NCBI GenBank assembly: GCA_937975765.1
Contig: CALJUR010000077.1
Location: forward strand, 1-64,000
Length of the DNA stretch: 64,000 bases
Source: an uncultured Myxococcales bacterium
GTDB lineage: Bacteria; Myxococcota_A; UBA9042; DTJE01
Direction: 5' to 3'
The first letter of the stretch is position 1, and every line of letters starts with the position of its first letter. The notes under the pieces are model-generated. The model made no database searches. It was not told where the DNA came from and was given only the letters and a program-made list of their open reading frames with translations. The translations under genes were made by a program, and so were the position numbers. Shown piece by piece: positions 33,594 to 42,835 of this stretch.

Positions 33594-34109
33594 TCAGCGG
33601 TGCTTCAGGAGCCCCAGCACCGCCTTGGCGAACGCGGCGGCCTGCAGCGGCCCGTCGCTGGTGACGATGCGTTCCGGGTCGGTCACGACGCCGCCGTCGC
33701 ACAGCACGCCGCCCCTTGACGCCACGTGAGCGCGCCGTTCGTGCCAGCACGTCGCGCGGCGGTCCTTCAGCACGCCCGCCTCGGCCAGCACGGACACCGA
33801 GGCGCACTGCGCGCCCAGCACCTTGCCCGCGGCCAGCGCGTCCCGGCACAGCCGGTGCGCGACGCGGTTGTCGAACAGTTCCGGCGCCCCGTCGCCGCCC
33901 GCGAAGACGACCGCGTCGTAGTCGGCCGCGACGACCTCGGCCAGCGCCAGGTCGGCCGCCAGCCACCCGCCCAGCGCCCCCCGCACGTGCCCCGCACGCG
34001 TGGACGCGACCGTCACCGTGCAGCCCGCCTCCTCGAACCGCGCCTTCGGCACCAGGGCCTCCTCGTCCCGGAATCCCCGGCTGGCGACGACGATCAGGAT
34101 GCTGGGCAC
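33594..34109 (-). CDS. DJ-1/PfpI-family protein (class I glutamine amidotransferase-like)
   Basis: A 171-residue single-domain protein. The nucleophile elbow Cys is C102 in LGAQCASVSVLAE, and a conserved acidic partner may be E16 in RGFRDEEALVP. ILIVVASRGF and DYDAVVFAGGDGAPEL are the typical Rossmann-type strands. Family members act as deglycases/glyoxalases, chaperones or peptidases; which applies cannot be decided here. The start is GTG with GGGAGG upstream. A TTGACG at 34157-34162 could be part of its promoter, but the -10 is poor. Its neighbour on the same strand is an osmC remnant, also a stress-type family. Confidence 0.85.
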   Translation of the reverse strand: MPSILIVVASRGFRDEEALVPKARFEEAGCTVTVASTRAGHVRGALGGWLAADLALAEVVAADYDAVVFAGGDGAPELFDNRVAHRLCRDALAAGKVLGAQCASVSVLAEAGVLKDRRATCWHERRAHVASRGGVLCDGGVVTDPERIVTSDGPLQAAAFAKAVLGLLKHR

Positions 34110-34230
34110 GCGGGTCCCTCCCGGCAGGCGAGGCGAAGATCGCGCAGGCCGCGGCGGGCGTCAAGGAGCGGGTCGGGCTGCCCCCGTCTTTCTCCCGATT
34201 GGCGCTGGGCCGCGGCACCCCGGTCCCGGT

Positions 34231-34458
34231 TCAGGGCTCGACGCGGACCGACGCCTCGATCGGCGTGCCGGGCTTCAGCATGGCCCAGACCGGGCAGATC
34301 TGCGACTCGGCCGTGGCGACCACGCGCCTGACGGCTTCCCGATCGACCTCCGGACAGCGCACGATGAAGGCCAGCGCGATCCGGGTGAAGACCGTGGGGT
34401 GTTCGTCCCGTCGCCAGCCGTGCACTTCGACCGACACCTCGCGGGCCGGCACGATTCC
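34231..34458 (-). pseudogene. OsmC/Ohr-family fragment, N-terminal half lost
   Basis: The frame encodes about 75 residues matching the C-terminal half of OsmC proteins: EVHGWRRDEHPTVFTRIALAF, then DREAVRRVVATAESQICPVWAML, including the second redox Cys in ICPVWAML. The N-terminal half with the first catalytic Cys is absent. Upstream of about 34458 the frame runs antisense to the HTH remnant and has no OsmC similarity. OsmC proteins reduce organic hydroperoxides and need both cysteines, so this copy should be inactive. Confidence 0.75.
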
Positions 34459-34459
34459 C

Positions 34460-34807
34460 GACCCCGAAGGCCTCCACCGGGCGCTCAGCCTCCACATCGT
34501 CCATGCGAATCGAGCGCTGTTCGCCCAGGAGGTCCGTTTCCTGCGCAAGTACCTCGGCTGGAGCGCGGACCACCTCTCCGCCGTCATGGGCGTTGACCCC
34601 AAGACCATTTCCAGGTGGGAGAACGGGCGTCAGAAGCTCGGCCCCGTCGCGGAGCGGTTCCTGCGCATCCTCGTGCTGCAGCGCCTCGATCAGGACGCCC
34701 AGGCTTCTGCCGACCAGGTCCTCCCCACGCTGGAGAACACGACCGCCAACCCCGAGGAAGCTCGTCGAATGGCGGCTTCCCGCAAGGGATGGAAGAAGGC
34801 CGCCTGA
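34460..34807 (+). pseudogene. MqsA/HigA-like HTH regulator fragment, N-terminal part lost
   Basis: The frame gives DPEGLHRALSLHIVHANRAL, FAQEVRFLRKYLGWSADHLS and MGVDPKTISRWENGRQKLGP, the helix-turn-helix part of MqsA-type antitoxin regulators. The zinc-binding N-terminal part that usually precedes IxxxEGLHRA is absent. There is no in-frame start codon with a ribosome site at the left edge. The C-terminal half (to the natural stop, ending RKGWKKAA) looks normal. It shares its broken left edge with the osmC fragment on the other strand. Confidence 0.7.
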
Positions 34808-34901
34808 TTCGCGAACCCTGCCTTGACCTCGATGACCCCGAGTTTCGGGTCTTGGCCCCCTTCGTTCGGTTCCACGGATCGAGCCGCGTGCGACGCGGAT
34901 T

Positions 34902-35357
34902 TCAGGACGAGGAACGCAGGCAGAGCGGGTAGACGTCGTAGCTCTCGCAGGGGGGGCCTTCCCAGCAGCCGCAGTCGTAGAAACGCGACCAGCGCCAATA
35001 CAATACCCCTTGCTGAATCCCGGTTGTGCATTCGAGACCTACACCCACAGAGAGACAACAAGGTTTCGCCCTCTGCTCGCATGGGCACCATTCCCGAGGC
35101 ACGTCGTCGCACACGATGGCGTTGGCGATGTCGCCAGGGGAGTCCGATGGGACGTCGCCCGGGGACGTGTCGGGCTCGGCGGACGCCGCGTCGTCTGATC
35201 CGACCGAGGGGTCCTCGAAACCGATGTCCACGGTGGACGTGTCGCCGCCGGCCGCATCCGGTCCGGCGAATCCGTCCGGCAGGTAGCCGTCGCCACCCGC
35301 CCCGCCGGAACAGGCGATCGCCAGGACGGCCGGGAACAGCGCCAGCGCAATCCGCAT
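34902..35357 (-). CDS. Small Cys-rich lipoprotein
   Basis: A 151-residue lipoprotein with leader MRIALALFPAVLAIAC (lipobox Cys 16). An Asp/Ser/Pro-rich linker (about 20-75) leads to a compact C-terminal domain with ten cysteines (REWCPCEQRAKPCCLSVGVG; YDCGCWEGPPCESYDVYPLC). AGGAGG lies 6 nt before the ATG. It starts 11 bp after the stop of the next larger lipoprotein and probably shares its transcript. No family is recognised. Confidence 0.78.
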   Translation of the reverse strand: MRIALALFPAVLAIACSGGAGGDGYLPDGFAGPDAAGGDTSTVDIGFEDPSVGSDDAASAEPDTSPGDVPSDSPGDIANAIVCDDVPREWCPCEQRAKPCCLSVGVGLECTTGIQQGVLYWRWSRFYDCGCWEGPPCESYDVYPLCLRSSS

Positions 35358-35368
35358 GGAGAACCTCC

Positions 35369-37258
35369 TCACCGCGGCACCAGGACCAGGCGAAGTCCCT
35401 TGGGGCCATGCGACAGCGGGTCGGCCTGGTAGATCCAGGCGAGCGCGACCGTGCCGTCGGCTAGCGTCGCCATGCGCGCGTCCTCGATGATGCCGTTGGG
35501 GGGCGCCGGGAGCGTCCATTGCCGCGTGGGCAGGAAGGTCGCGGGGTCCAGCCAGGTCGCGGCCAGGCGGGTAGGCTCGGCCTTGTCCTCCATGTCCTTC
35601 CAGGCCAGCACCGGCACGCCGCCCCAGGCCGACAGCCCGATCCCCTCGGGTCGTCCCGGCGGGTCGCTTCCGAACGGAGCGGGGGCCGCATCGGGCAGGC
35701 CCGTCGCCGGGATCGGCAGCGTCCGGAAGTACCGGCCATCGTCGTAGATCGGCCGCGCCGTCCACGCCGACAGCGCGCGACCGTCCTGCAGTTCCGCCAG
35801 GACCGGCCCCGAGGCGACCGCCTGCGACCGGTAGGTCTCGTCCGTCAATCGCAGCACGTCCGTCAGCGGCGTGCCGTCGGGGCCGTACCAGCGGGCGAAG
35901 AAGGTCGCCCGGTTCTGGTGATCGTCGGACCGCGACTGCCAGCCCGCCAGGATCCGGCCCTCGGCCGTCCCGAGGAACTGCGGGGAACGCGCGTTCGCCA
36001 GGCGGCTGCCCGCCGCATCCTGCAGTTCGAACGGGGCGCCCTGCGGCCCGTACCGGTCGTAGCGTTGCAGGAAGATGCGCTCCGTCGAATCCACGTCCCC
36101 GGGGGCCACCCGGAAGGCCATCGTCCCGTCGGGCCAGGTGACCGATCCCGCGCAGGATGCGATCAACCCGTCGTCCGGCTGGCGCCGATCCCACGCGTAG
36201 TCCGGCGGCTCCGCGGCACCGCGAAGGATCCGGAAGTGCTGCGTGGAGACGGGTGCCCGCGGGTCCGTGTCGTCCGTCGAGTTCCATGCCACGGCGAAGC
36301 GGCCGTCGGCCAGGGGCCAGAGGCAGGGGGCGGAACTGTCGCCCTCGTCCGGCGTCACCGGGAGGCCGCCCAGCGGGTCGTCCCGGGTCCCGGTTCGAAG
36401 GTGGACCTGGCAGGTGGGTGCCATGTAGAAGTTCGGGGAGACGCAGGTCCGCCACGCGACGACGAACCGCCCGTCCGTCAGCGCCACCAGGGACAGGTCC
36501 AGGACGTCCCCGTCCTCCGACAGGCGCAGCACGCCGTCCTTCGTGCCCTCGTCGGTCGTCCCGTCGCAGTCGTCGTCGATGCCGTTGACGAGGTCCGCGT
36601 CCGGCGTGCGGGCCGAACACCGATGCACACCGGGCGTGCAGTCGAGCGAGTCGGTCGGGCACCACGAGTCGCAGGAAAGAAGGCCCGTGCATGTACCGAA
36701 GTCGTTGCGGACCTGGCAGGGCTGGCCGATCCATTCGTAGGGATCGTGGGTGCAGGTGTCGCCGGCGCAGGCGTCGGCGGTGCAGGGGTCGTCGTCGTTT
36801 GGGCGGGCGGAGGGCGGCAGGTACGACAGCGTGCAGCAGGCGTCGCACTCCAGGCCCTCGATCGTCCAGCACCCGCCGTACTCCAGGCAGAGGTCCTGGT
36901 TCAGGGAGTCCAGGCCGTGCCCTCGGTCGCAGAGGGATTCGCACAGGCCGCGGGGACTGGTGGGGATGGAGGACCAGCCGTTCTGGTAGGCGACGGCGAG
37001 GTCGCAGGAGACGGGGACGCCGTCCCGGGTGCAGGACGGCAGGCGGGCCGGGCGGCAGGGGTCGTCCGCGCCGTCGGAGGGGAACGCGTCGGGCGGGTTG
37101 CCGTCGTCGGGCGGGGTGGCGTCGCCGTCACCGGGCACCTCCACGTCCGCGCGCGACGTGTCCGCCAGGCATCCCCACGACGTGGCCAGCGCCAGGGAGA
37201 GGATCCAGGCCCATTCCTTCCGCGGGACGTCGTTGCGGGTCTGGATGCCGGAAGCCAT
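35369..37258 (-). CDS. Lipoprotein with MopE-type motif and beta-propeller-like repeats
   Basis: A 629-residue exported protein. A basic N-terminus and hydrophobic segment end in LATSWGC, a lipobox-like site at about residue 30. A Cys-rich part (about 65-215) includes DDPCTADACAGDTCTHDPYEW and ends in NGIDDDCDGTTDEG, the MopE-type putative metal-binding motif. The rest carries repeated strands of the form LTDGRFVVAWRTC, LADGRFAVAWNST, LADGTVALAWIYQ, spaced like blades of a beta-propeller. The architecture is common in myxobacterial surface proteins. Function unknown. It is followed after 11 bp by the small Cys-rich lipoprotein. Confidence 0.8.
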   Translation of the reverse strand: MASGIQTRNDVPRKEWAWILSLALATSWGCLADTSRADVEVPGDGDATPPDDGNPPDAFPSDGADDPCRPARLPSCTRDGVPVSCDLAVAYQNGWSSIPTSPRGLCESLCDRGHGLDSLNQDLCLEYGGCWTIEGLECDACCTLSYLPPSARPNDDDPCTADACAGDTCTHDPYEWIGQPCQVRNDFGTCTGLLSCDSWCPTDSLDCTPGVHRCSARTPDADLVNGIDDDCDGTTDEGTKDGVLRLSEDGDVLDLSLVALTDGRFVVAWRTCVSPNFYMAPTCQVHLRTGTRDDPLGGLPVTPDEGDSSAPCLWPLADGRFAVAWNSTDDTDPRAPVSTQHFRILRGAAEPPDYAWDRRQPDDGLIASCAGSVTWPDGTMAFRVAPGDVDSTERIFLQRYDRYGPQGAPFELQDAAGSRLANARSPQFLGTAEGRILAGWQSRSDDHQNRATFFARWYGPDGTPLTDVLRLTDETYRSQAVASGPVLAELQDGRALSAWTARPIYDDGRYFRTLPIPATGLPDAAPAPFGSDPPGRPEGIGLSAWGGVPVLAWKDMEDKAEPTRLAATWLDPATFLPTRQWTLPAPPNGIIEDARMATLADGTVALAWIYQADPLSHGPKGLRLVLVPR

Positions 37259-37378
37259 GACGTCCCCCGTCGTTGCCGGTCGGGAGAAAGGCTACCGGAT
37301 CCGGGGGGGAGATTTCCAGCATCCGCACGACCGATCTGCGTGTCCGGGCGGGCCTGGAAGCGGTAGGATCCGCCGCGG

Positions 37379-38674
37379 GTGGGGACGCTGGAGGGCGGGT
37401 TGTCGGGGACGTGCACCGTCGAGGAGTCGGGGGCCTTCGTGGAGGTCATGGCGCTGCCGCCGCACGGCGGGGGCGCGCTGGACGGCCTGGCCTTCACGGT
37501 CAAGGACAACATCGCGATCGCGGGACGGCGGGCCTCGTACGGCAGCCCCGCGTGGCGCGACGCCCATCCCCCGGCGTCCTGCAACGCGGTGTGCGTGGAC
37601 CAGGTGCTGTGCGCCGGGGCGACCTGCGTGGGCCGGGTGGTCGCCGACGAGTTCACGTACAGCCTGGAGGGCGAGAACCCCTTCTTCGGGACGCCGCTGA
37701 ACCCCCGTGCGCCGGACCGGGTGCCGGGCGGGTCGTCCAGCGGGTCGGCCTCGTCGGTGGCCTGCGGACTGGCCGACTTCTCGCTGGGGACGGACTCGGG
37801 CGGGTCCCTGCGCGTGCCGGCCAGCTTCTGCGGCGTGTGGGGCATGCGGCCGACGCTGCACCGGGTGTCCGAGGCCGGGGTCCTGCCGTTCATGCCGGGT
37901 GTCAGCACGGTGGGGGCGGTCGCGGCCGACGCGGACGTCCTGGCCCGGGCGATGCGGGTCCTGCTGCGCGGCGGCGACCGGCCGGTGGCGGGGCTGCGGC
38001 GGGTGGTCGTGCTGGAGGACGCGCTGCGGATGTCCGATCCGGCGGCGCGGGAGGCGGCGGAGGCGGCGATCGAGCGCCTGGCGGCGCGCACCGGCATCGT
38101 CCCGGAGCGGCGGTCGTTCGGGGAGGTCGCGGGCCGGGACCTGGGGCTGGCGGACTGCAACGTGGCGGCGCTGAGGAACCTGCAGACGATGGAGTTCCAG
38201 AGCACGGTCGGCGACTGGATCGAGGGCCACCGGCCGCGGCTGGGGCCGACCTTCGAGAGGGCGTACGGGAACGTGAAGGCGTTCGACCGGGTGCGGGCCA
38301 TGCCGTCGCTGGAGCTGTGCGAGCGGCTGTTCGAGGGCATCCGGGACTTCCTGCAGCCGGGGACGGTGGCGTGCTTCCCCACGACGCCCACGGCGGCCCC
38401 GCGGAAGGGGTCCCTGGTCGCGCTGCCGGCGGTGGCGGACTTCTACGACCGGACGATGGCGGTCGCGTCGTTCGCGGGGGTGGGGCGGCTGCCGGAGGTC
38501 ACGGCGCCGCTGCTGGCGGCCGGGGGATGCCCGGTGGGCCTGTCGCTGGCGGCCGGACCGTTCCAGGACGAGTTCCTGCTGGGGGTGGCGCGGGACCACC
38601 TCTCGTTCCTGGCCGCGGAGGGGACGAACGCGACGGTCTTCGGGGACCGGACTCAACGACGGATGACGCCGTAG
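37379..38674 (+). CDS. Amidase signature-family hydrolase
   Basis: A 431-residue enzyme with the Ser-cisSer-Lys triad visible: Lys in GLAFTVKDNIAIAG (about residue 43), the Gly/Ser-rich motif PGGSSSGSASSVACGLADFS, and the nucleophile Ser in LGTDSGGSLRVPASFCG. It hydrolyses an amide bond; the substrate is unknown and the similarity seems closest to indole-acetamide-hydrolase/Toc64-type amidases. The start is uncertain: the GTG used here lies 9 nt after a possible -10 box TAGGAT (37364-37369), suggesting a leaderless message. ATG 37448 has GGAGG only 2 nt away. The 3' end overlaps the convergent lipoprotein gene by 22 bp. Confidence 0.85.
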   Translation: MGTLEGGLSGTCTVEESGAFVEVMALPPHGGGALDGLAFTVKDNIAIAGRRASYGSPAWRDAHPPASCNAVCVDQVLCAGATCVGRVVADEFTYSLEGENPFFGTPLNPRAPDRVPGGSSSGSASSVACGLADFSLGTDSGGSLRVPASFCGVWGMRPTLHRVSEAGVLPFMPGVSTVGAVAADADVLARAMRVLLRGGDRPVAGLRRVVVLEDALRMSDPAAREAAEAAIERLAARTGIVPERRSFGEVAGRDLGLADCNVAALRNLQTMEFQSTVGDWIEGHRPRLGPTFERAYGNVKAFDRVRAMPSLELCERLFEGIRDFLQPGTVACFPTTPTAAPRKGSLVALPAVADFYDRTMAVASFAGVGRLPEVTAPLLAAGGCPVGLSLAAGPFQDEFLLGVARDHLSFLAAEGTNATVFGDRTQRRMTP

Positions 38675-39369
38675 ATCTCGTTGAACTTGTAGTGCTCCCG
38701 GCCGCTCTCCCCGACGACGATCAGCGTGGGACCCGGAACGATGGTCGCCACGTCGGTGCCCAGCAGTTCCCGGGAGATGGACTTTCCGTTCCGGAACACG
38801 ATCTCCACTTTGGAACCGACCCAGGGCTGCAGGTACGAAGCGATCCGCTTCGGGTCCTTGCTGGCGAAGTTGCAGGTTCGATCGTCATCCGATGCGGCGG
38901 GGAGCGGCGCCACGGGGGATGGGGCTGCCGCGACGGGTTCCCGGGTCTCGACGGCATTCGGGACGGCCGGGATGGTCCGGGCCGGGCCGAAGTTCCCGAC
39001 CGTCGAGGACGGGGGAAGGTCGTGGCCATGCCGGTTTTCGATTGGGACGTGCCGGTACTCCACCCTCGCCGAGAAGTCCGAACCCTGGTACTCCTGCGGG
39101 ATCGAAGCCGGCCGGCACGCCGGCTGGCTGTCGGCCTGCTTCTCGCAGAGGAACAACTCTCGTCGGGTCTCGATCACCTTGCCATCCCGGACCGTGTCCA
39201 GTTGGCGGGTCATCCACAACTGCTCGGAGTAGGCCACGGGCACGACGTCTGAATACCGTTGCCAGGAGCCGTGATTGCACCCGGCAAGGACCAGGGCGGA
39301 CAGCACCAGGGATGCGCAGATTGCATGCTTCACGAGTCGTCTCCATCCGGTTGGATCATCCGCTTTCAT
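38653..39369 (-). CDS. Lipoprotein of unknown function
   Basis: A 238-residue lipoprotein: MKADDPTGWRRLVKHAICAS then LVLSALVLAGC, with lipobox Cys 31. The mature part starts with NHGSWQRYSDVVPVAYSEQL and contains a Pro/Ala-rich linker (about 120-160). A C-terminal stretch (SKVEIVFRNGKSISRELLG, about 190-210) reads like an Sm-like or short beta-barrel segment. Codon use is less GC-biased than in neighbouring genes. The AT-richer upstream gap and nearby repeats fit a recently changed locus. The ribosome site before the ATG is weak (GGAAG). Confidence 0.72.
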   Translation of the reverse strand: MKADDPTGWRRLVKHAICASLVLSALVLAGCNHGSWQRYSDVVPVAYSEQLWMTRQLDTVRDGKVIETRRELFLCEKQADSQPACRPASIPQEYQGSDFSARVEYRHVPIENRHGHDLPPSSTVGNFGPARTIPAVPNAVETREPVAAAPSPVAPLPAASDDDRTCNFASKDPKRIASYLQPWVGSKVEIVFRNGKSISRELLGTDVATIVPGPTLIVVGESGREHYKFNEIYGVIRR

Positions 39370-39480
39370 CTTCCGGATCGAGGTGGATTCCAGAAATGGC
39401 AATTGATGATTCCGGAAGAGGTTCCTGCCCGACGAGGCCAGTTTTCCCCCCGCGGAAGCGGGAGGCAAACGACGGAGGAT

Positions 39481-39506
39481 GGCGGGGGACGGGGTCCCAA
39501 TCCTAC
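39481..39506 (+). repeat. Degenerate copy of the 27-nt palindrome
   Basis: The left half (ggcgggggacgggg) is intact, but the right half has decayed to tcccaatcctac. It lies in the 194-bp gap between the lipoprotein gene and folC, which contains no gene. Confidence 0.55.
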
Positions 39507-39541
39507 GGTAGAGCGACGTGATTACGGTAGGTTGTGCCAAC

Positions 39542-39565
39542 AATAATGGTGACTGTCCCTGAATT
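39542..39565 (-). repeat. REP-like 24-nt arm overlapping the folC stop codon
   Basis: It is identical over 24 nt to the arms of the 128-bp element at 28333-28460. The minus-strand folC reading frame ends with TAA at 39564-39566, so the repeat contributes the last bases of that stop codon. Only one arm is present. Confidence 0.8.
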
Positions 39566-40910
39566 AGCGCCAGGTCTGGGAGGCGAGGGCGGCGCCGACG
39601 AGGTAGAGGGAGCCGGTGACGAGGACGGTGCCGGCGGGGCCGGCGAGGTGCATGGCGTGGGTCAAGGCGGCGCGCAGGTCGGGTTCGGTCGTCACGGGGA
39701 CGCGGCCGGCGGCGACCAGGCGGGCCTGTGCGGCGACCTCGTCGGGCGGGGACAGGCCGGGGATGCCGGTCTCGATCACGGCGTCCACGCGCGGCACCAG
39801 CAGGCGCAGCACGGCGGGGTAGTCCTTGTCGGGCCGGCTGCCGTGCACCATCACGAGGGGGCGGGGCAGCGGGTCGGAGTCCAGCGCCTGGGCCAGCCGC
39901 TCGGCGGCGCCGGGGTTGTGGCAGCCGTCCAGGATCACCGCGGGCCGGTCGTGCACGCGCTGCAGGCGGCCCGGCCATGACGCCGACGCGACCCCGGCGC
40001 GTATCGCGTCCGCCGGCACCCGGATGCCCGCCGCGTCCAGCGCCTGCGCCGCGACGATCGCCAGCGCGGCGTTGTCCGCCTGGAACGCCCCGGGCAGCCC
40101 GACGCCCAGACCGTCCAGCCGCAACGCGCCCGCCGCGAGGTCGATCGGGTCGTCCGTCCGCCCGGCGCCATTCCCGTGCGGCTGCCGCGGCAGCCCGCCC
40201 GACGCGAAGTCGATGCGCCCGTCCGGACGCCGCGTGACCGTCCCGTCGCGGCCCAGCCGCCACGCCGTTGCGCCCATCGCCTGCAGCGCCGGCCCGACGA
40301 CCCGGTCGAACACCCCGTCCTCGACCGCGGTGACGAAGGGCCGCCCCGGCCGCGCCACGCCGACCTTCTCGGCCGCGATGGCGTCCACGGTCGGCCCCAG
40401 GTACGCCACGTGGTCCAGCGTCACGTTGGTCAGCACGCTGGCGAGCGGGTCGCACACGTTCGTCGAGTCGAACCGCCCGCCCATCCCGACCTCGACGACG
40501 GCCACGTCCACCCGCGCCCGGGCGAACGCCAGGAACCCGATGGCGGTCAGCGCCTCGAAGTAGGTCGCCCGCACCGGCCGCGCCCCGGCGGCCATGACGT
40601 CGCGCACTTCGCGGGCCAGGGCGGAAAACGTCTCCGCGTCGATCCAGCGCCCGTCGATGGCGATGCGTTCGCGCACGTCCACCAGGTGCGGCGACGTGAA
40701 GCGCCCGGTGCGGTGCCCGGCGGAGCGCAGGATGGCGTCCAGGAAGGCCGCGGTGGAACCCTTGCCGTTGGTGCCGGAGATCAGCACGGCCGGGAAGGCG
40801 CGTTCGGGGTGGCCCAGCCGAGTGACCAGCCGCCGGATGCGGGACAGGCCGGGGCGGATGCCGGTGCGCTGCAGGCCGGCGAGGATGTCGAGGGTGGAGG
40901 TGTCGTCCAT
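39564..40910 (-). CDS. folC: Bifunctional folylpolyglutamate/dihydrofolate synthase
   Basis: A 448-residue Mur-ligase-family enzyme that adds glutamate to dihydropteroate or tetrahydrofolate, using ATP. The P-loop is in LISGTNGKGSTAAFLDAIL; RTGRFTSPHLVDVRERI, VVEVGMGGRFDSTNV, LTNVTLDHVAYLG and VILDGCHNPGAAERL are the expected FolC signatures. The ATG 40910 (MDDTSTLDILAGL) is chosen where FolC homology starts; the open frame upstream runs through GC-rich palindromes and is not coding. The ribosome site is weak. The last codons and stop border a REP-like arm. It lies after rpoD, separated by about 195 bp of hairpins. Confidence 0.93.
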   Translation of the reverse strand: MDDTSTLDILAGLQRTGIRPGLSRIRRLVTRLGHPERAFPAVLISGTNGKGSTAAFLDAILRSAGHRTGRFTSPHLVDVRERIAIDGRWIDAETFSALAREVRDVMAAGARPVRATYFEALTAIGFLAFARARVDVAVVEVGMGGRFDSTNVCDPLASVLTNVTLDHVAYLGPTVDAIAAEKVGVARPGRPFVTAVEDGVFDRVVGPALQAMGATAWRLGRDGTVTRRPDGRIDFASGGLPRQPHGNGAGRTDDPIDLAAGALRLDGLGVGLPGAFQADNAALAIVAAQALDAAGIRVPADAIRAGVASASWPGRLQRVHDRPAVILDGCHNPGAAERLAQALDSDPLPRPLVMVHGSRPDKDYPAVLRLLVPRVDAVIETGIPGLSPPDEVAAQARLVAAGRVPVTTEPDLRAALTHAMHLAGPAGTVLVTGSLYLVGAALASQTWR

Positions 40911-40933
40911 CGGAGAGGGGTCCCAGGGAAGAA

Positions 40934-40960
40934 GGCGGGGGACGGGGCCCCCGCTGTACA
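40934..40960 (+). repeat. 27-nt dispersed palindromic repeat
   Basis: Matches the copy at 2118 except near the end (cgctgtaca for cgccctaca). It lies in the rpoD-folC gap, just before a perfect hairpin. Confidence 0.7.
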
Positions 40961-40963
40961 CAC

Positions 40964-40991
40964 GGCCTGGCGGACCTGCGGCCGCCAGGCC
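40964..40991. terminator. Perfect 10-bp hairpin in the rpoD-folC gap
   Basis: The stem GGCCTGGCGG/CCGCCAGGCC encloses an 8-nt loop. A second hairpin (GCTCGCC 41044-41050 with GGCGAGC 41066-41072) lies closer to the rpoD stop. Together they probably end the dnaG-rpoD transcript. There is no T-tract, so this is an inference. Confidence 0.45.
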
Positions 40992-41076
40992 GGACGCGCG
41001 TGGAACCGACCCGCCCTGCGACCGGTTCACGCGCGTCACATCCGCTCGCCAATGATCCGGATCCCGGCGAGCACCA

Positions 41077-41103
41077 GGCGGGGGACCGGGCCCCCGCCCT
41101 ACA
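41077..41103 (+). repeat. 27-nt dispersed palindromic repeat next to the rpoD stop
   Basis: Reads ggcgggggaccgggcccccg and ends in ccctaca. It begins 2 bp beyond the stop codon of rpoD, so it would be transcribed as the first hairpin after that gene. Confidence 0.7.
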
Positions 41104-41105
41104 GG

Positions 41106-42833
<1,728 letters not shown>

Positions 42834-42835
42834 GC

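Noticed and set aside
34231..34608. Intact 125-residue OsmC protein
   Set aside because: Only the part below about 34458 resembles OsmC; the first 50 residues are antisense to the HTH fragment, and the first catalytic Cys is missing.
33716..34807. Intact 363-residue HTH regulator
   Set aside because: Most of the frame is antisense to the DJ-1 and osmC sequences; HTH similarity starts only at about 34460.
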